Below, piece after piece: positions 41,982-50,776 of a stretch of DNA of 64,000 bases (the first letter of the stretch is position 1; each line of letters starts with the position of its first letter). The position numbers and the translations under genes were made by a program. The notes under the pieces are model-generated. The model was not told where the DNA came from. It worked only from the letters and a program-made list of their open reading frames with translations, and ran no database searches. The stretch comes from Verrucomicrobia bacterium Tous-C9LFEB (GTDB taxonomy: Bacteria > Acidobacteriota > Terriglobia > Terriglobales > Acidobacteriaceae): assembly GCA_903970445.1 (NCBI GenBank), contig CAJCIP010000018.1, positions 1 to 64,000 on the forward strand. Reading direction: 5' to 3'.

Positions 41982-42044
41982 GTATCGGGTCCGTTGTGCC
42001 GGCGGACGCGTCGCGCGTCAAACGCCTGAATTGATGCTCAGTGC

Positions 42045-43400
42045 TTACTTGTTAGACGCAGGTTCCGGGCTATCGGACTTACCTGAGAGCTTGGAGCACA
42101 GAAGAGAAAGCACGGTACTCGCTACGCGGTCGACCGCTGAATTCAGGCGGGTAGTGCCGTCGAGTCCATGGAGTAACTTCTGGCGGACGGTTGCCAGCGC
42201 AGCTATCTGGCCTTCGCGCTCGTGGCCATCCGCCAGAAGCGGTGAAAGCGCCGAGGCGACGTTCGAAGCCGTGAAGCGATTTTGGAGCAGTTCTGGAACG
42301 ATCCGCCCTTGAGCGATCAGGTTCGCCATGGAAACCGGCGGATCGCCGTGAAGGTCGGTCATACGGGCAAACTCCTCGGGATATCTGACGAGTCTGCGCA
42401 GCAGCTGGTATGACAGTGAGGAGACGCGGTAGACCACGACGAACGGATTGCCAATGACCGCCGCGAGCACAGTGGCAGTACCGCTAGCGACTACGGATGC
42501 ACGTGCGTGAAACAGGGCTTCGGCTGCGTCGGGTACTAAGGTCAGGCGCACCGAAGAGGCCTCGGGGCCGTAATACTTCAGGTGTTCGGCGTTCAATTCG
42601 GCGATGTAGGCTTGCAGCCGGTCAGCGTCGATTGTTGATGCTACGGGCAACAGGAACTCGTAGCGGGTGTAGGCCGCCGGATTTGCGGGTGAGGTTAGCC
42701 GCTCACCGTCGAACATGGTGTGTGCCGCTGCGGTGGTCATCAGGTCGGTCATGGCCAGTTCGTGCAGCGGAGGCAGATTCGCGCGGATCTCCTTCCAGCG
42801 ACTGCCTGGAAGCAAGGCAATCCAGGTCTTCGCTGGGTCGAGGTTGTACTGTGCAGCGTATGCCTCGCGTGAACTCTCCGGACGGGGCAGCTCGGCCAGT
42901 GGGTGCCCAACGAACTCTGCGTTAACTCCGCGCTGGCGATAAAAAGTCTCTTCGAACGGGAAGATAACCAGCATCCGGTCGACACGTTCCTGCACCCAGC
43001 GAAGGCGTCCACGCTTCCAGGCCCAGAGTTGTGGGCTGACGAACCAGACGACAGGCACACCGGCTCTCCGGAGATGTTTTGCCAGGCGGAAGTTCACATC
43101 CGGGAAGTCGATGAGGACGGCAACGTCTGGACGTTGCTGTCGGATGCTGCGTACGAGTTTGCGGTAGCTGGCGTAAATGCGGGGGATGTGGCGAATGATC
43201 TCCGTCACACCCATGACGGCAACGTCTTCGGCGCGGACGACGCGGGTCTGGCCTGCGTCTTGCATGCCGCGACCACCAAGGCCCGTGAACGCCGCACGTG
43301 GGACCTGTTCGTGTAACGCACGGATGATCGCTGCGCCATAGGCGTCGCTGGAGGCTTCTCCGGCGGAGATGAAGATGCGTGGATTGGAAAGGGACGTAAT
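42045..43400 (-). CDS. lpxB: LpxB, lipid-A-disaccharide synthase; start codon unusual or frameshifted
   Basis: The frame from the first ATG (43265) gives 406 residues but lacks the conserved N-terminus. In frame upstream, the DNA encodes RIFISAGEASSDAYGAAII, the expected LpxB start, back to ATT at 43400 right after a TGA (43403-43401). No ATG, GTG or TTG lies between. Starting at ATT gives 451 residues, a long but acceptable length. Other motifs (DFPDVNFRLAKHLRR, VSPQLWAWKRGR, LLPGSRWKEI, SGTATVLAAVIGNP) are normal. It joins two lipid X-type monosaccharides in lipid A synthesis. The alternative is a one-base frameshift after GTG 43404. Confidence 0.85.
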   Translation of the reverse strand: MTSLSNPRIFISAGEASSDAYGAAIIRALHEQVPRAAFTGLGGRGMQDAGQTRVVRAEDVAVMGVTEIIRHIPRIYASYRKLVRSIRQQRPDVAVLIDFPDVNFRLAKHLRRAGVPVVWFVSPQLWAWKRGRLRWVQERVDRMLVIFPFEETFYRQRGVNAEFVGHPLAELPRPESSREAYAAQYNLDPAKTWIALLPGSRWKEIRANLPPLHELAMTDLMTTAAAHTMFDGERLTSPANPAAYTRYEFLLPVASTIDADRLQAYIAELNAEHLKYYGPEASSVRLTLVPDAAEALFHARASVVASGTATVLAAVIGNPFVVVYRVSSLSYQLLRRLVRYPEEFARMTDLHGDPPVSMANLIAQGRIVPELLQNRFTASNVASALSPLLADGHEREGQIAALATVRQKLLHGLDGTTRLNSAVDRVASTVLSLLCSKLSGKSDSPEPASNK

Positions 43401-43411
43401 TCACCCAGTCT

Positions 43412-43540
43412 ATCGTCCCCTGGGGTACCCCACCCCCCCTGTCGCATAGCTAAGGTCTTGCAACGAGACGACTTAGTGCACGAAGTCCGGGCAAAGTCTT
43501 CAAAGTAAAAGGTTTAGGTATAAAGTCTTGATTCTAAAGT
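43412..43540. repeat. intergenic composite: GGGGTACCCC palindrome and AAAGTCTT repeats
   Basis: GGGGTACCCC (43422-43431) is followed by a C-tract. AAAGTCTT then occurs twice (43493-43500, 43522-43529), with a related AAGGTCTT at 43453-43460. The segment lies between lpxB and the divergent DUF1905 gene and is richer in A and T than its surroundings. It looks like a small non-coding repeat element of the kind scattered in acidobacterial genomes (recollection, not tested). Confidence 0.4.
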
Positions 43541-43716
43541 GAAAATGCTGCCACAAAAGATGGATGCCCATTGGCGGACCTTCCAGCGCCTTACTTATGA
43601 TTCTATCCATTCTGTCCAATTATTGTGCCAACGATAAAGCGCTGGTTTTCTTACCCTTAGGACGGTTCACTCTTGACAGCCGAAAGCGCGTCGTGGAGAA
43701 AGGAAGGTTGAGAGGC

Positions 43717-44424
43717 GTGGTGACGTCCGAGTCGCACAAAGAGCAGCAGCAGTTCGAGGCAGTGCTGGAGAGTGGCGGTCGTGCTCTGGGTTGGACAATC
43801 GCTCGTGTGCCGTTCGATCCGGCAGTCGTCTGGCCCAAGATGATCCGGCTCCGGGTGCGCGGCGAGATGAATGGGTTCGCGTTGCGCACGTCGCTGTTTC
43901 CCGATCCAGCGCGACCGGGGATGTACTTCCTGTTGGTGAACCGGGAGGTGCAGAAAGGCGGTCATGTCACCGTCGGCGGTTCCGGACGCTTCAGCCTGCA
44001 GCCTGACATGGATGAGCGCCCAGCCGATCTGCCAGATGAGCTAGCGGCGCTGCTCGACGAAGAAGATGGCCTGCGGGCCTGGTACGACGGGTTAAGCGAG
44101 TACACGCGGCGCGAGATCGGCAAGTGGATCATTGGTGTAAAGAGCGATGATGCGCGGATGCGGCGCTGTGAACAGATGGCGGAGCGGCTAATGAGCGCGA
44201 TGGAAGGCGAGAGGGAATTGCCACCCGTGATCGCCGCTGCGTTCCGAAAGCGTCCCAAGGCAAGGGCAGGTTGGGACACGATGACTCCAACACAGCGACG
44301 CAACGAGCTGATGGCCGTGTTCTACTACCAGTCGCCCGAAGCACGTGAGAAGCGTGTGGCGAAGTTATGCGATGAGGCTGAGAAGCGCGCTCGAGCCGAG
44401 AGTGATCGAAGTGCTGTTTGCTGA
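43717..44424 (+). CDS. DUF1905 / YdeI-type (OmdA) protein
   Basis: 235 residues from GTG 43717, which has AGGAAGG nine bases upstream. An earlier in-frame ATG adds about 50 residues of poor quality. The N-terminal half is the DUF1905 beta-barrel (FEAVLESGGRALGWTIARVPFDP, later PGMYFLLVNREVQKG). The C-terminal half is the bacteriocin-protection YdeI/OmdA-like helical domain with LSEYTRREIGKWIIGVKSDDARMRR. Its biochemical role is unknown. The next gene starts twelve bases later, so they are likely co-transcribed. Confidence 0.83.
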   Translation: MVTSESHKEQQQFEAVLESGGRALGWTIARVPFDPAVVWPKMIRLRVRGEMNGFALRTSLFPDPARPGMYFLLVNREVQKGGHVTVGGSGRFSLQPDMDERPADLPDELAALLDEEDGLRAWYDGLSEYTRREIGKWIIGVKSDDARMRRCEQMAERLMSAMEGERELPPVIAAAFRKRPKARAGWDTMTPTQRRNELMAVFYYQSPEAREKRVAKLCDEAEKRARAESDRSAVC

Positions 44425-44435
44425 AGAGGTGATGT

Positions 44436-45095
44436 ATGAGTGAGGAATGGAAGCCAGTGGAGCGAGTTCTGCCGGCGAACCAGGGGGAAGGCTCGGAACA
44501 CAAAGGCGGTGGCATCCCAGCAGATGTTGCTGGTGGCTGGCAAAATGTCCCAACTGCGAGCCAAGCCTATAGTGGGCCGCCCCCAATGTCGTCAGCACAG
44601 CCAGTGGGCAGCTACGGGCCGACGAATGCCGGCCCAGGGTATGGCGCTGTCGCGCCTCAGAAGAAATCACATGCCGTCAGGAATGTTTTGCTCATTCTGC
44701 TGACACTCTTTCTGCTGGTGGTGGTAGGGTGTGGTGCGCTCCTTTACAAAGGCTTAGGCGTCCTCCGCGACTCGAAGCCAACGCGGCTTGCCGTGCAAAC
44801 AGCGGAAGCCAGCCCTTTTGTTCGTCAGAAGATCGGGACACCGCTCAAGCCTTCCGTTTGGGTGACGGGCAGCGTGAATACGAGTATGGACGGCGGCGTG
44901 AAAGCCGGCTCGGCAAACCTGAAGGTGAATGTCACTGGACCGCGGGGCGAAGGAACGCTTCTCGCAAATGAGACCCTAAGCGAGGACGGATGGAAGATCG
45001 TTTCGCTGTCGTATTCGGACGGGTCTGGCACTACGCCGCTCGTCGAAAACGGACTTCCCGCAGCCGATGGCGCGCCGCACGAGGAAACGTTCTAG
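44436..45095 (+). CDS. Coa1-like single-pass membrane protein
   Basis: 219 residues. A Pro/Gly/Ser/Ala-rich cytoplasmic N-terminal region (about 1-80) is followed by one strong transmembrane helix (NVLLILLTLFLLVVVGCGALLY, about 83-104, given in two parts LLILLTLFLL and VVVGCGALLY). The C-terminal domain ends LSEDGWKIVSLSY and resembles the cytochrome oxidase assembly factor Coa1 family (IGTPLKP, GPRGEGTLLANE). The same domain occurs widely in bacteria without a link to oxidase, so the function is uncertain. Confidence 0.72.
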   Translation: MSEEWKPVERVLPANQGEGSEHKGGGIPADVAGGWQNVPTASQAYSGPPPMSSAQPVGSYGPTNAGPGYGAVAPQKKSHAVRNVLLILLTLFLLVVVGCGALLYKGLGVLRDSKPTRLAVQTAEASPFVRQKIGTPLKPSVWVTGSVNTSMDGGVKAGSANLKVNVTGPRGEGTLLANETLSEDGWKIVSLSYSDGSGTTPLVENGLPAADGAPHEETF

Positions 45096-45237
45096 CGTGG
45101 AACCATGTTCGGGCGCTACTGTAGACCCGGTTCAACTCACACGAGGAATCGGACGGTTGATCACCTCGCACGTGAAGGCGGAAACCTGATGACAGCTTGT
45201 TACAGGGCATAGTGAGCTGGCCGCACGTGCCGATAGA

Positions 45238-47133
45238 ATGGCCAAGATGACTCGGAGCGAGAGCCACTTGGATAGCGGGACGCGACCCGACGGCGCGGAA
45301 GTGCTGCGCAACGACGCTGTCCACCTGCTGGACGCGCTGCAGGATGGAGTCATCTTTCTTGACCCTGACTGGCGCATTCGTTACGCGAATCGAGCGGCGA
45401 GGCAAATCAGCCGCATCGACGAAGCACACCTGAATGGACCCAGCCATTGGGAGCTGTATCCCGCAACGGTAGGCACGGAGCAGGAGCAGGTGTACAGGCG
45501 CTCGATGGAAGAGCGTGTGTCTCTCACGCTCGAACTTTACTACCAGCCCTACGATGTGTGGATTTCGCTGCAGACGTTGCCGATCCCTACCGGCATTGCT
45601 GTGTACTACCGCGACATCACTCGGCTGAAGAAGGCTGAAAGCAATCGCGACGAAACAGCACTCCAGTTAGAAGAGGTGTTCGAGCAGACGAGCGATGCGA
45701 TCATCATGCTCGACAGCAAGTATGACTTCACGTTTCTGAATCGCCGCGCGAAAGAAGTGTTGGCTCCAGGCGGAGATCTGCTCGGCAGGAACCTCTGGGA
45801 GGCTTTTCCTCAAGCCACGGCGGAAGATTCGCCATTCTGGGTGGAATACCATCGCGCGATGCGGGAGCAGGTACCCATTCACTTTGAGGCGTTCTATCCC
45901 GAGCCGCTGAATGTCTGGTTCAGCATTGAGGGACGCCCTACCGGCAACGGGATGATTGTCTATTTTCGCGACATCACGCAACGAAAGGCCGCGGCAGAGG
46001 ACCTGCAGCGCAAAACGGCGATGGCGGAGCAGCAGGCAGCCGAAATAGAGACGGTGTACCGTACCGCGCCGATTGGGCTCGCGCTCTTTGATACGGACGA
46101 TTACCACTACCTGCGCCTCAATGACCGGCAGGCGGAGTTCTTCGGGATGAAACCAGAAGACGTTGTGGGACGAACTCTGCTCGAGATGGCACCCATCGAA
46201 GGCCTGCAGGAGTTGTTCGATGGTGTGCGCGCGGGTACACCGGTGGTCAATTACCCGCTGGAGGGAGAACTTGTGGGCCGCCCCGGTGAGCATCGCTACT
46301 GGACGGTGAACTATTCGCCGGTGTTTGCGCACGACGGATCCGTGCAGTTCATCGCCGCAGCGTCACTGGAGATCACGCAGCAGAAGCGTGCGGAGATGGC
46401 GCTGATTCAAAGTGAAAAGCTGGCGGCTGTGGGCCGGCTTGCCTCGTCGATCTCGCATGAGATCAACAATCCACTGGAAGCGGTGACGAATCTTCTGTAT
46501 CTGATTGCCGCGAGCGATGGTCTGCCGCAGGACGTGCGCCAGTGGGTTGACTTGGCGGAGCGCGAAGTCGCGCGGGTTTCGCAGATTGCGACGCAGACGC
46601 TGCGCTTTCACAGGCAAACTGTGAAGCCGACGAAGGCGAATGCGCAGCAACTCATCGAGCCGGTACTTGATTTGTACCTTGGGCGGCTCATGAATTCGGG
46701 CATCACGGTGCAGACAAAGTTTGTGAGCAAGACGCCGGTGCTATGCCTCGAGAACGAAATACGGCAGGTGCTGAATAACCTGATCGCCAATGCGATCGAT
46801 GCGATGAAGTCAGGCGGACGGCTCATGATCAGCGCACATGATGCATGTCATCGCTCGAGTGCGGTTCCGGGCGTGCGTATCACCGTTGCCGACACAGGGC
46901 ACGGCATGCCGAAGGAGACGCAGGCTCGGATTTTTGAGGCGTTCTTTACAACGAAGGACCTGAATGGGACTGGTTTAGGCTTGTGGATTTCGAAGGACAT
47001 CGTGGAGCGGCACGCGGGAACGCTGAAGGTGCGAAGCTCGTCGACGCCGGAGATGCATGGCACGATCTTCACGCTGTTCCTGCCGACGAGCCATGTGCCG
47101 GAGCATGGGAATCAGCCTGCGGCTGTGAACTAA
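45238..47133 (+). CDS. PAS-domain sensor histidine kinase
   Basis: 631 residues, cytoplasmic (no membrane segment). Three PAS-type domains occupy about 20-130, 140-260 and 270-390, each ending in the YYRDIT, YFRDITQ or ASLEITQQ pattern. The HisKA phosphoacceptor His407 sits in SISHEINNPLEAVTNLLYL. The ATPase domain shows NLIANAIDAMKSGG (N box), DTGHGM (G1) and GTGLGLWIS (G2). No response regulator is adjacent, so the partner and signal are unknown. ATG 45247 is an alternative start. The end overlaps the convergent DUF805 gene by four bases. Confidence 0.92.
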   Translation: MAKMTRSESHLDSGTRPDGAEVLRNDAVHLLDALQDGVIFLDPDWRIRYANRAARQISRIDEAHLNGPSHWELYPATVGTEQEQVYRRSMEERVSLTLELYYQPYDVWISLQTLPIPTGIAVYYRDITRLKKAESNRDETALQLEEVFEQTSDAIIMLDSKYDFTFLNRRAKEVLAPGGDLLGRNLWEAFPQATAEDSPFWVEYHRAMREQVPIHFEAFYPEPLNVWFSIEGRPTGNGMIVYFRDITQRKAAAEDLQRKTAMAEQQAAEIETVYRTAPIGLALFDTDDYHYLRLNDRQAEFFGMKPEDVVGRTLLEMAPIEGLQELFDGVRAGTPVVNYPLEGELVGRPGEHRYWTVNYSPVFAHDGSVQFIAAASLEITQQKRAEMALIQSEKLAAVGRLASSISHEINNPLEAVTNLLYLIAASDGLPQDVRQWVDLAEREVARVSQIATQTLRFHRQTVKPTKANAQQLIEPVLDLYLGRLMNSGITVQTKFVSKTPVLCLENEIRQVLNNLIANAIDAMKSGGRLMISAHDACHRSSAVPGVRITVADTGHGMPKETQARIFEAFFTTKDLNGTGLGLWISKDIVERHAGTLKVRSSSTPEMHGTIFTLFLPTSHVPEHGNQPAAVN

Positions 47134-48509
47134 GGTTGGCTCGTATGACGAGTTTGCGATTCCGCGACGGCTTTAATGTGCTCGAGTACGCGTGTGTGGA
47201 TGCGGTGCACGATGGCGTCGGACCAGGTTCGCCAGTATAGCTGTGGCCAGAAGTAATCCTGATACCAAGTAGTGCCTTCAAGCAAGGTGTGGTTCGCGTC
47301 GATTGCGGTAAGGCGGAACTGGCCATGCTGTGAGCGCATGTAGTTGCGTTCGATGTGGGGCGCATGAATTTCACCAAGGCCGAGTTCGTGCATCGAGGGT
47401 GGCTCCTGAATGACATTGAAAGCGAGCAGGTGGTTTTCGTCCCAGATTGTGATGGGTTCTACGAAGTCGCCTGTGGAGAAGCGGCAGCGGCGGATAGCCC
47501 CTACGCCGGTGCCGTAGATCGTCGCGCCGATGGGATAGGCAATGCCGGTGTGGAACAGTAGTTCATGAGGGGCTGCCAGCGGCGGGAAGGCAATGACATT
47601 GCGCCATACAGTACTCGCCGGAGCGTTGATGGTGATGCTCGTGACAACGGGGAGCGCGGGCGGGGTGAAATTCGCGATGTGTTCCGCGAAGAGGAGTAGG
47701 GGGAACAGCGCCAGGGACGCGGTAACCTGCGGAGACGACACACCGCGACCCGCAAGGCTATGATGCGCAGCCAGCCCACCTGCGATCGCAAACGGAAGCG
47801 CGAGCGGGAGCGCCATGAGAAGGCAGATCAATCCTTCCTGATGGAAGCCGATGAGCAGAACGCCGATGACGGAAGTGGCGACCACGCAGACCGCCGCGGT
47901 CTGCATACGCGGATGAAGTGTTCCGTAGTTGTAAAACCATGAAGCTACAAAGCCTACGACGAATGGCACGCCAAGGAACAAACCCCAAGAGTATTGACCA
48001 AGAAAGTTCGTGCTGAGCGTCGCTAACCCCAGACCGATAAGTGCGGCGAGCATAATGCCAGCGAGCGGCACAGCGTGTGTGCGCGGTAAGTCGTCGACGT
48101 CCAGGCCTTCCACGTGGATGCGTTCAGCGCGCGGTGCGGTGGGCGCAACGGAAAGCAGGAGGAAGAAGACCAGGTTCAGTGTGGGAACGAAAAAGAGGAA
48201 GATCCAGAGAGCTCGATAGCCGGCGTCACGCAGCCGCTTAATGGTGAGGGTCACACCTATCCAGAAGAATGGTATGGCGACGAGCCAAAGCGTCAGGTAA
48301 AACGTTCGCAGCGGACCCGCAAGCGTGAACATACTGACATCAGAAGGAGGAACGAAGTAGTTCCAGGCGCTCCAGGGCCGGTGAAAGCGGGCGGCTATGC
48401 TCCAGTCGACGAAGTACTTCAAAGCCACAAGAAAGACGCCAATGATGAAGTAGCGGGCGCGGTCGATGCGTCCTTCAAACGAGAATGGTGTCGTCCAGCG
48501 AACGGTCAT
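47130..48509 (-). CDS. DUF805 membrane protein fused to an SRPBCC-like domain
   Basis: 459 residues. The N-terminal DUF805 domain (about 1-130) begins FSFEGRIDRARYF and contains LTIKRLRDAGYRALW, the family signature. Several more membrane helices follow up to about residue 295. The C-terminal 150 residues look like a START/SRPBCC polyketide-cyclase-like fold (SITINAPASTVWRNVIAFPP, later GTTWYQDYFWPQLYW). This combination is uncommon in my experience. Function unknown. It starts 44 bases after the ABC exporter gene on the same strand. Confidence 0.82.
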   Translation of the reverse strand: MTVRWTTPFSFEGRIDRARYFIIGVFLVALKYFVDWSIAARFHRPWSAWNYFVPPSDVSMFTLAGPLRTFYLTLWLVAIPFFWIGVTLTIKRLRDAGYRALWIFLFFVPTLNLVFFLLLSVAPTAPRAERIHVEGLDVDDLPRTHAVPLAGIMLAALIGLGLATLSTNFLGQYSWGLFLGVPFVVGFVASWFYNYGTLHPRMQTAAVCVVATSVIGVLLIGFHQEGLICLLMALPLALPFAIAGGLAAHHSLAGRGVSSPQVTASLALFPLLLFAEHIANFTPPALPVVTSITINAPASTVWRNVIAFPPLAAPHELLFHTGIAYPIGATIYGTGVGAIRRCRFSTGDFVEPITIWDENHLLAFNVIQEPPSMHELGLGEIHAPHIERNYMRSQHGQFRLTAIDANHTLLEGTTWYQDYFWPQLYWRTWSDAIVHRIHTRVLEHIKAVAESQTRHTSQP

Positions 48510-48553
48510 AGGTATAAGCCTGAGTGCGTGCTCGCAGTGTATATCCGCTCGAA

Positions 48554-50707
48554 TTACGCGGGGACGCCGAGTTCCTGGTCCTTGTACTGCAATTCATAGA
48601 GCTTGTGGTAGAGACCGCGCTGGGCGAGGAGTTGCTGGTGCGTGCCTTGCTCGCGCAGCTGGCCTTTGTGCATGACGAGGATGGTGTCGGCACGCTGAAT
48701 GGTGCTGAGGCGATGGGCGATGAGGACGCTAGTGCGACCCGTGATCATGCGCTCCAAGGCGGAGCGGACGCGGAGTTCGGTTTCGGTGTCGACGGAACTG
48801 GTGGCTTCGTCGAGAATGAGGATGCCGGGTTTGTGTGCGAGTGCGCGGGCGAAGGAGATGAGCTGCTTCTGGCCAGTGGAGAGTGTTGAGCCGCGTTCGA
48901 GGACGGGTTCGGCGAAGCCGCCGGGAAGTGTGCGGATGAAATCGCCTACGTTGACCTCGTCGGCGGCGTTAGCGACTTCGATATCGGTGATGGTGTCGGT
49001 GCCGAGGCGGATGTTTTTGGCGACGGTGCCGGAGAAGAGGAACGGGTCTTGCAAGACGACGCCGAACCGCTTGCGCAGGGTGATGAGGTCTTGCTCGCGG
49101 ACATCTACGCCGTCGACGAGAACCTGCCCGGCTTGCACATCGTAAAAGCGCATCATGAGTGCGGTGATGGTGGTTTTGCCGGCGCCGGTGTGACCGACGA
49201 TCGCGGCGGTGGTATCGGGCTCTACGGTGAAGGAGACGCCGCGGAGGATCCACTCGATGTTGGCGAGGAGAGGGTGTTGCGCGGGAGAGAGCCCCTCAGC
49301 GGCTAAAGCCGCATTCATGGTGAGGTCTATACGGACGGGCTGAAGCCCGTTCCCTGCAAGGCTTGATAGTGCTTCGATTTGTTCTGGTGTGAGTTGTTGA
49401 TACGTGAACCAGACATTGCGAAACTCGATGCAGCCGGAGTTGTTGCCCTTGTGCGTGGTGGCTGGCGACTTGATGTCGGCTTCGGTGTCGAGGAGTTTGA
49501 AGACACGCTCTGCGGCGGCCATTGCGGCCTGGAGGATGTTGTATTTGTCGCTGAGGTCCTGGATGGGCCGAAAGAAGCGTTGCGCGTACTGGATGAAGGC
49601 GATGAGGACGCCGAGAGTAACGGTGCCGAAGAGGCTATAGTGCGTCGTTACCCCACCCACCGCGCCAGGGTGCGGCGCGGTGAATGGGGCACCCAGGGTG
49701 TAGGTGTGTGCGGTGAGCCAGTGGAAGTGCTCTGAGTTGAGGACGGAGAGGCCGCCGCGCCAGATGACGAGCGCGATGGCGATGGAGCTGAGGAGCTCGA
49801 CCACAGGGTAGTAGAGCGAGTAGGCGAAGATGGCGTCGGTCCAGGCGAGCTTGTTTTCCTGGTTTACGGCGGAGAAGTCTTTGAAAGCGCGGGCTTCGCG
49901 ATTGAAGAGCTGGACGACGCTCATGCCGGAGACGTATTCCTGCGTGAAGGCGTTGATCTTTGCGGTGGCCGCGCGCTGTCGGCGGTAGCTGTCGCGCACG
50001 TGTTTGCGGAAGAGTTGTGTGGCGTAGATGATGCCCGGCAGCACGGCGAGCGTGAGCAGCGCGAGCGGCCAGCTCATCGAAAGCATGATGGCGATGATGT
50101 AGCCGAGGATGAAGATGTCTTCAAAGATGGCGAGCACGCCGGAGGTAAACATTTCGTTTAGCGCATCGACGTCGGATGTGACGCGCGTGACGAGGCGGCC
50201 GACGGGGTTGCGATCGAAGAAGGCGACGTGCATGCGCTGGATGTGGCGGAAGATCTGGCTGCGCAGATCAAACATGATTTTCTGGCCGGTCCACTGCATG
50301 AGGTAGGTCTGCACGAACTCGAGCAGGAACGTGAACACGAGCGCGCTGAGATAGAGGCCGCCGATCTGCGTGATCGCATGCGCAGAGTTTTGACTGAGGT
50401 GGCGCGCGAGCCAGCCGCGATGAGCGAGCGACTGCGGCGAAGGAGCGAGATAGTTGTCGACGGTGACTTTGACGACATAGGGACCGAAGACGTCGCTGGC
50501 TGATTTGATGATGATAGCGACCGCCGATAGGCCGACCTGAAGCTTGTACGGCCGCAGATAGACGATGAGCCGGCGCATGAGGCGGCTGTCATAGACCTTG
50601 CCCACGACGTCATCGTCGGCTTTGGCGTCGTGCGCTTGGTGGCTTGCGGGATTGTCGGGCGCAGGCTTTTTCTTGTCTTCGTCGCCCTTGTGGTTTGTAT
50701 CCGCCAT
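48554..50707 (-). CDS. ABC exporter (fused permease-ATPase) with two in-frame repeat-derived insertions
   Basis: 717 residues, about 100 longer than usual MsbA-type half transporters. The membrane domain has six helices (about 50-400). The ATPase has Walker A GHTGAGKTT, signature LSTGQKQL, Walker B GILILDEATSSVD and the switch His in LIAHRLSTIQ. Two extra segments coincide with palindromic DNA: one between membrane helices 5 and 6 (APFTAPHPGAVGGVTTHY) and one near the start of the ATPase domain (LAGNGLQPVRIDLTMNAALA). All ATPase motifs are intact, so it is probably functional. Substrate unknown. Divergent from hemW. Confidence 0.9.
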   Translation of the reverse strand: MADTNHKGDEDKKKPAPDNPASHQAHDAKADDDVVGKVYDSRLMRRLIVYLRPYKLQVGLSAVAIIIKSASDVFGPYVVKVTVDNYLAPSPQSLAHRGWLARHLSQNSAHAITQIGGLYLSALVFTFLLEFVQTYLMQWTGQKIMFDLRSQIFRHIQRMHVAFFDRNPVGRLVTRVTSDVDALNEMFTSGVLAIFEDIFILGYIIAIMLSMSWPLALLTLAVLPGIIYATQLFRKHVRDSYRRQRAATAKINAFTQEYVSGMSVVQLFNREARAFKDFSAVNQENKLAWTDAIFAYSLYYPVVELLSSIAIALVIWRGGLSVLNSEHFHWLTAHTYTLGAPFTAPHPGAVGGVTTHYSLFGTVTLGVLIAFIQYAQRFFRPIQDLSDKYNILQAAMAAAERVFKLLDTEADIKSPATTHKGNNSGCIEFRNVWFTYQQLTPEQIEALSSLAGNGLQPVRIDLTMNAALAAEGLSPAQHPLLANIEWILRGVSFTVEPDTTAAIVGHTGAGKTTITALMMRFYDVQAGQVLVDGVDVREQDLITLRKRFGVVLQDPFLFSGTVAKNIRLGTDTITDIEVANAADEVNVGDFIRTLPGGFAEPVLERGSTLSTGQKQLISFARALAHKPGILILDEATSSVDTETELRVRSALERMITGRTSVLIAHRLSTIQRADTILVMHKGQLREQGTHQQLLAQRGLYHKLYELQYKDQELGVPA
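49299..49350. repeat. paired palindromes inside the ABC exporter gene (ATPase insertion)
   Basis: Two short hairpins 22 bases apart: GCGGCTAAAGCCGC (49299-49312) and ACGGGCTGAAGCCCGT (49335-49350). Both share the pattern GGCT(A/G)AAGCC. The paired arrangement is that of REP/BIME-like elements. The segment is read in frame as an insertion of about 40 residues before the Walker A motif. Confidence 0.7.
49651..49689. repeat. long imperfect palindrome inside the ABC exporter gene (membrane-domain insertion)
   Basis: Left arm CCCCACCCACCGCGCC (49651-49666) and right arm GGCGCGGTGAATGGGG (49674-49689) pair at 14 of 16 positions, with a seven-base loop. The sequence differs from the paired palindromes 300 bases away, so it is a second, different element. 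It is translated as a Pro/Gly/Thr-rich loop. Confidence 0.7.
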
Positions 50708-50776
50708 GTGTCCATTCTATTTGTGTGAAGATTTTGGCTCATAGAGTGCTCCGCCGGTGCATGAAAGAATGTTGGC

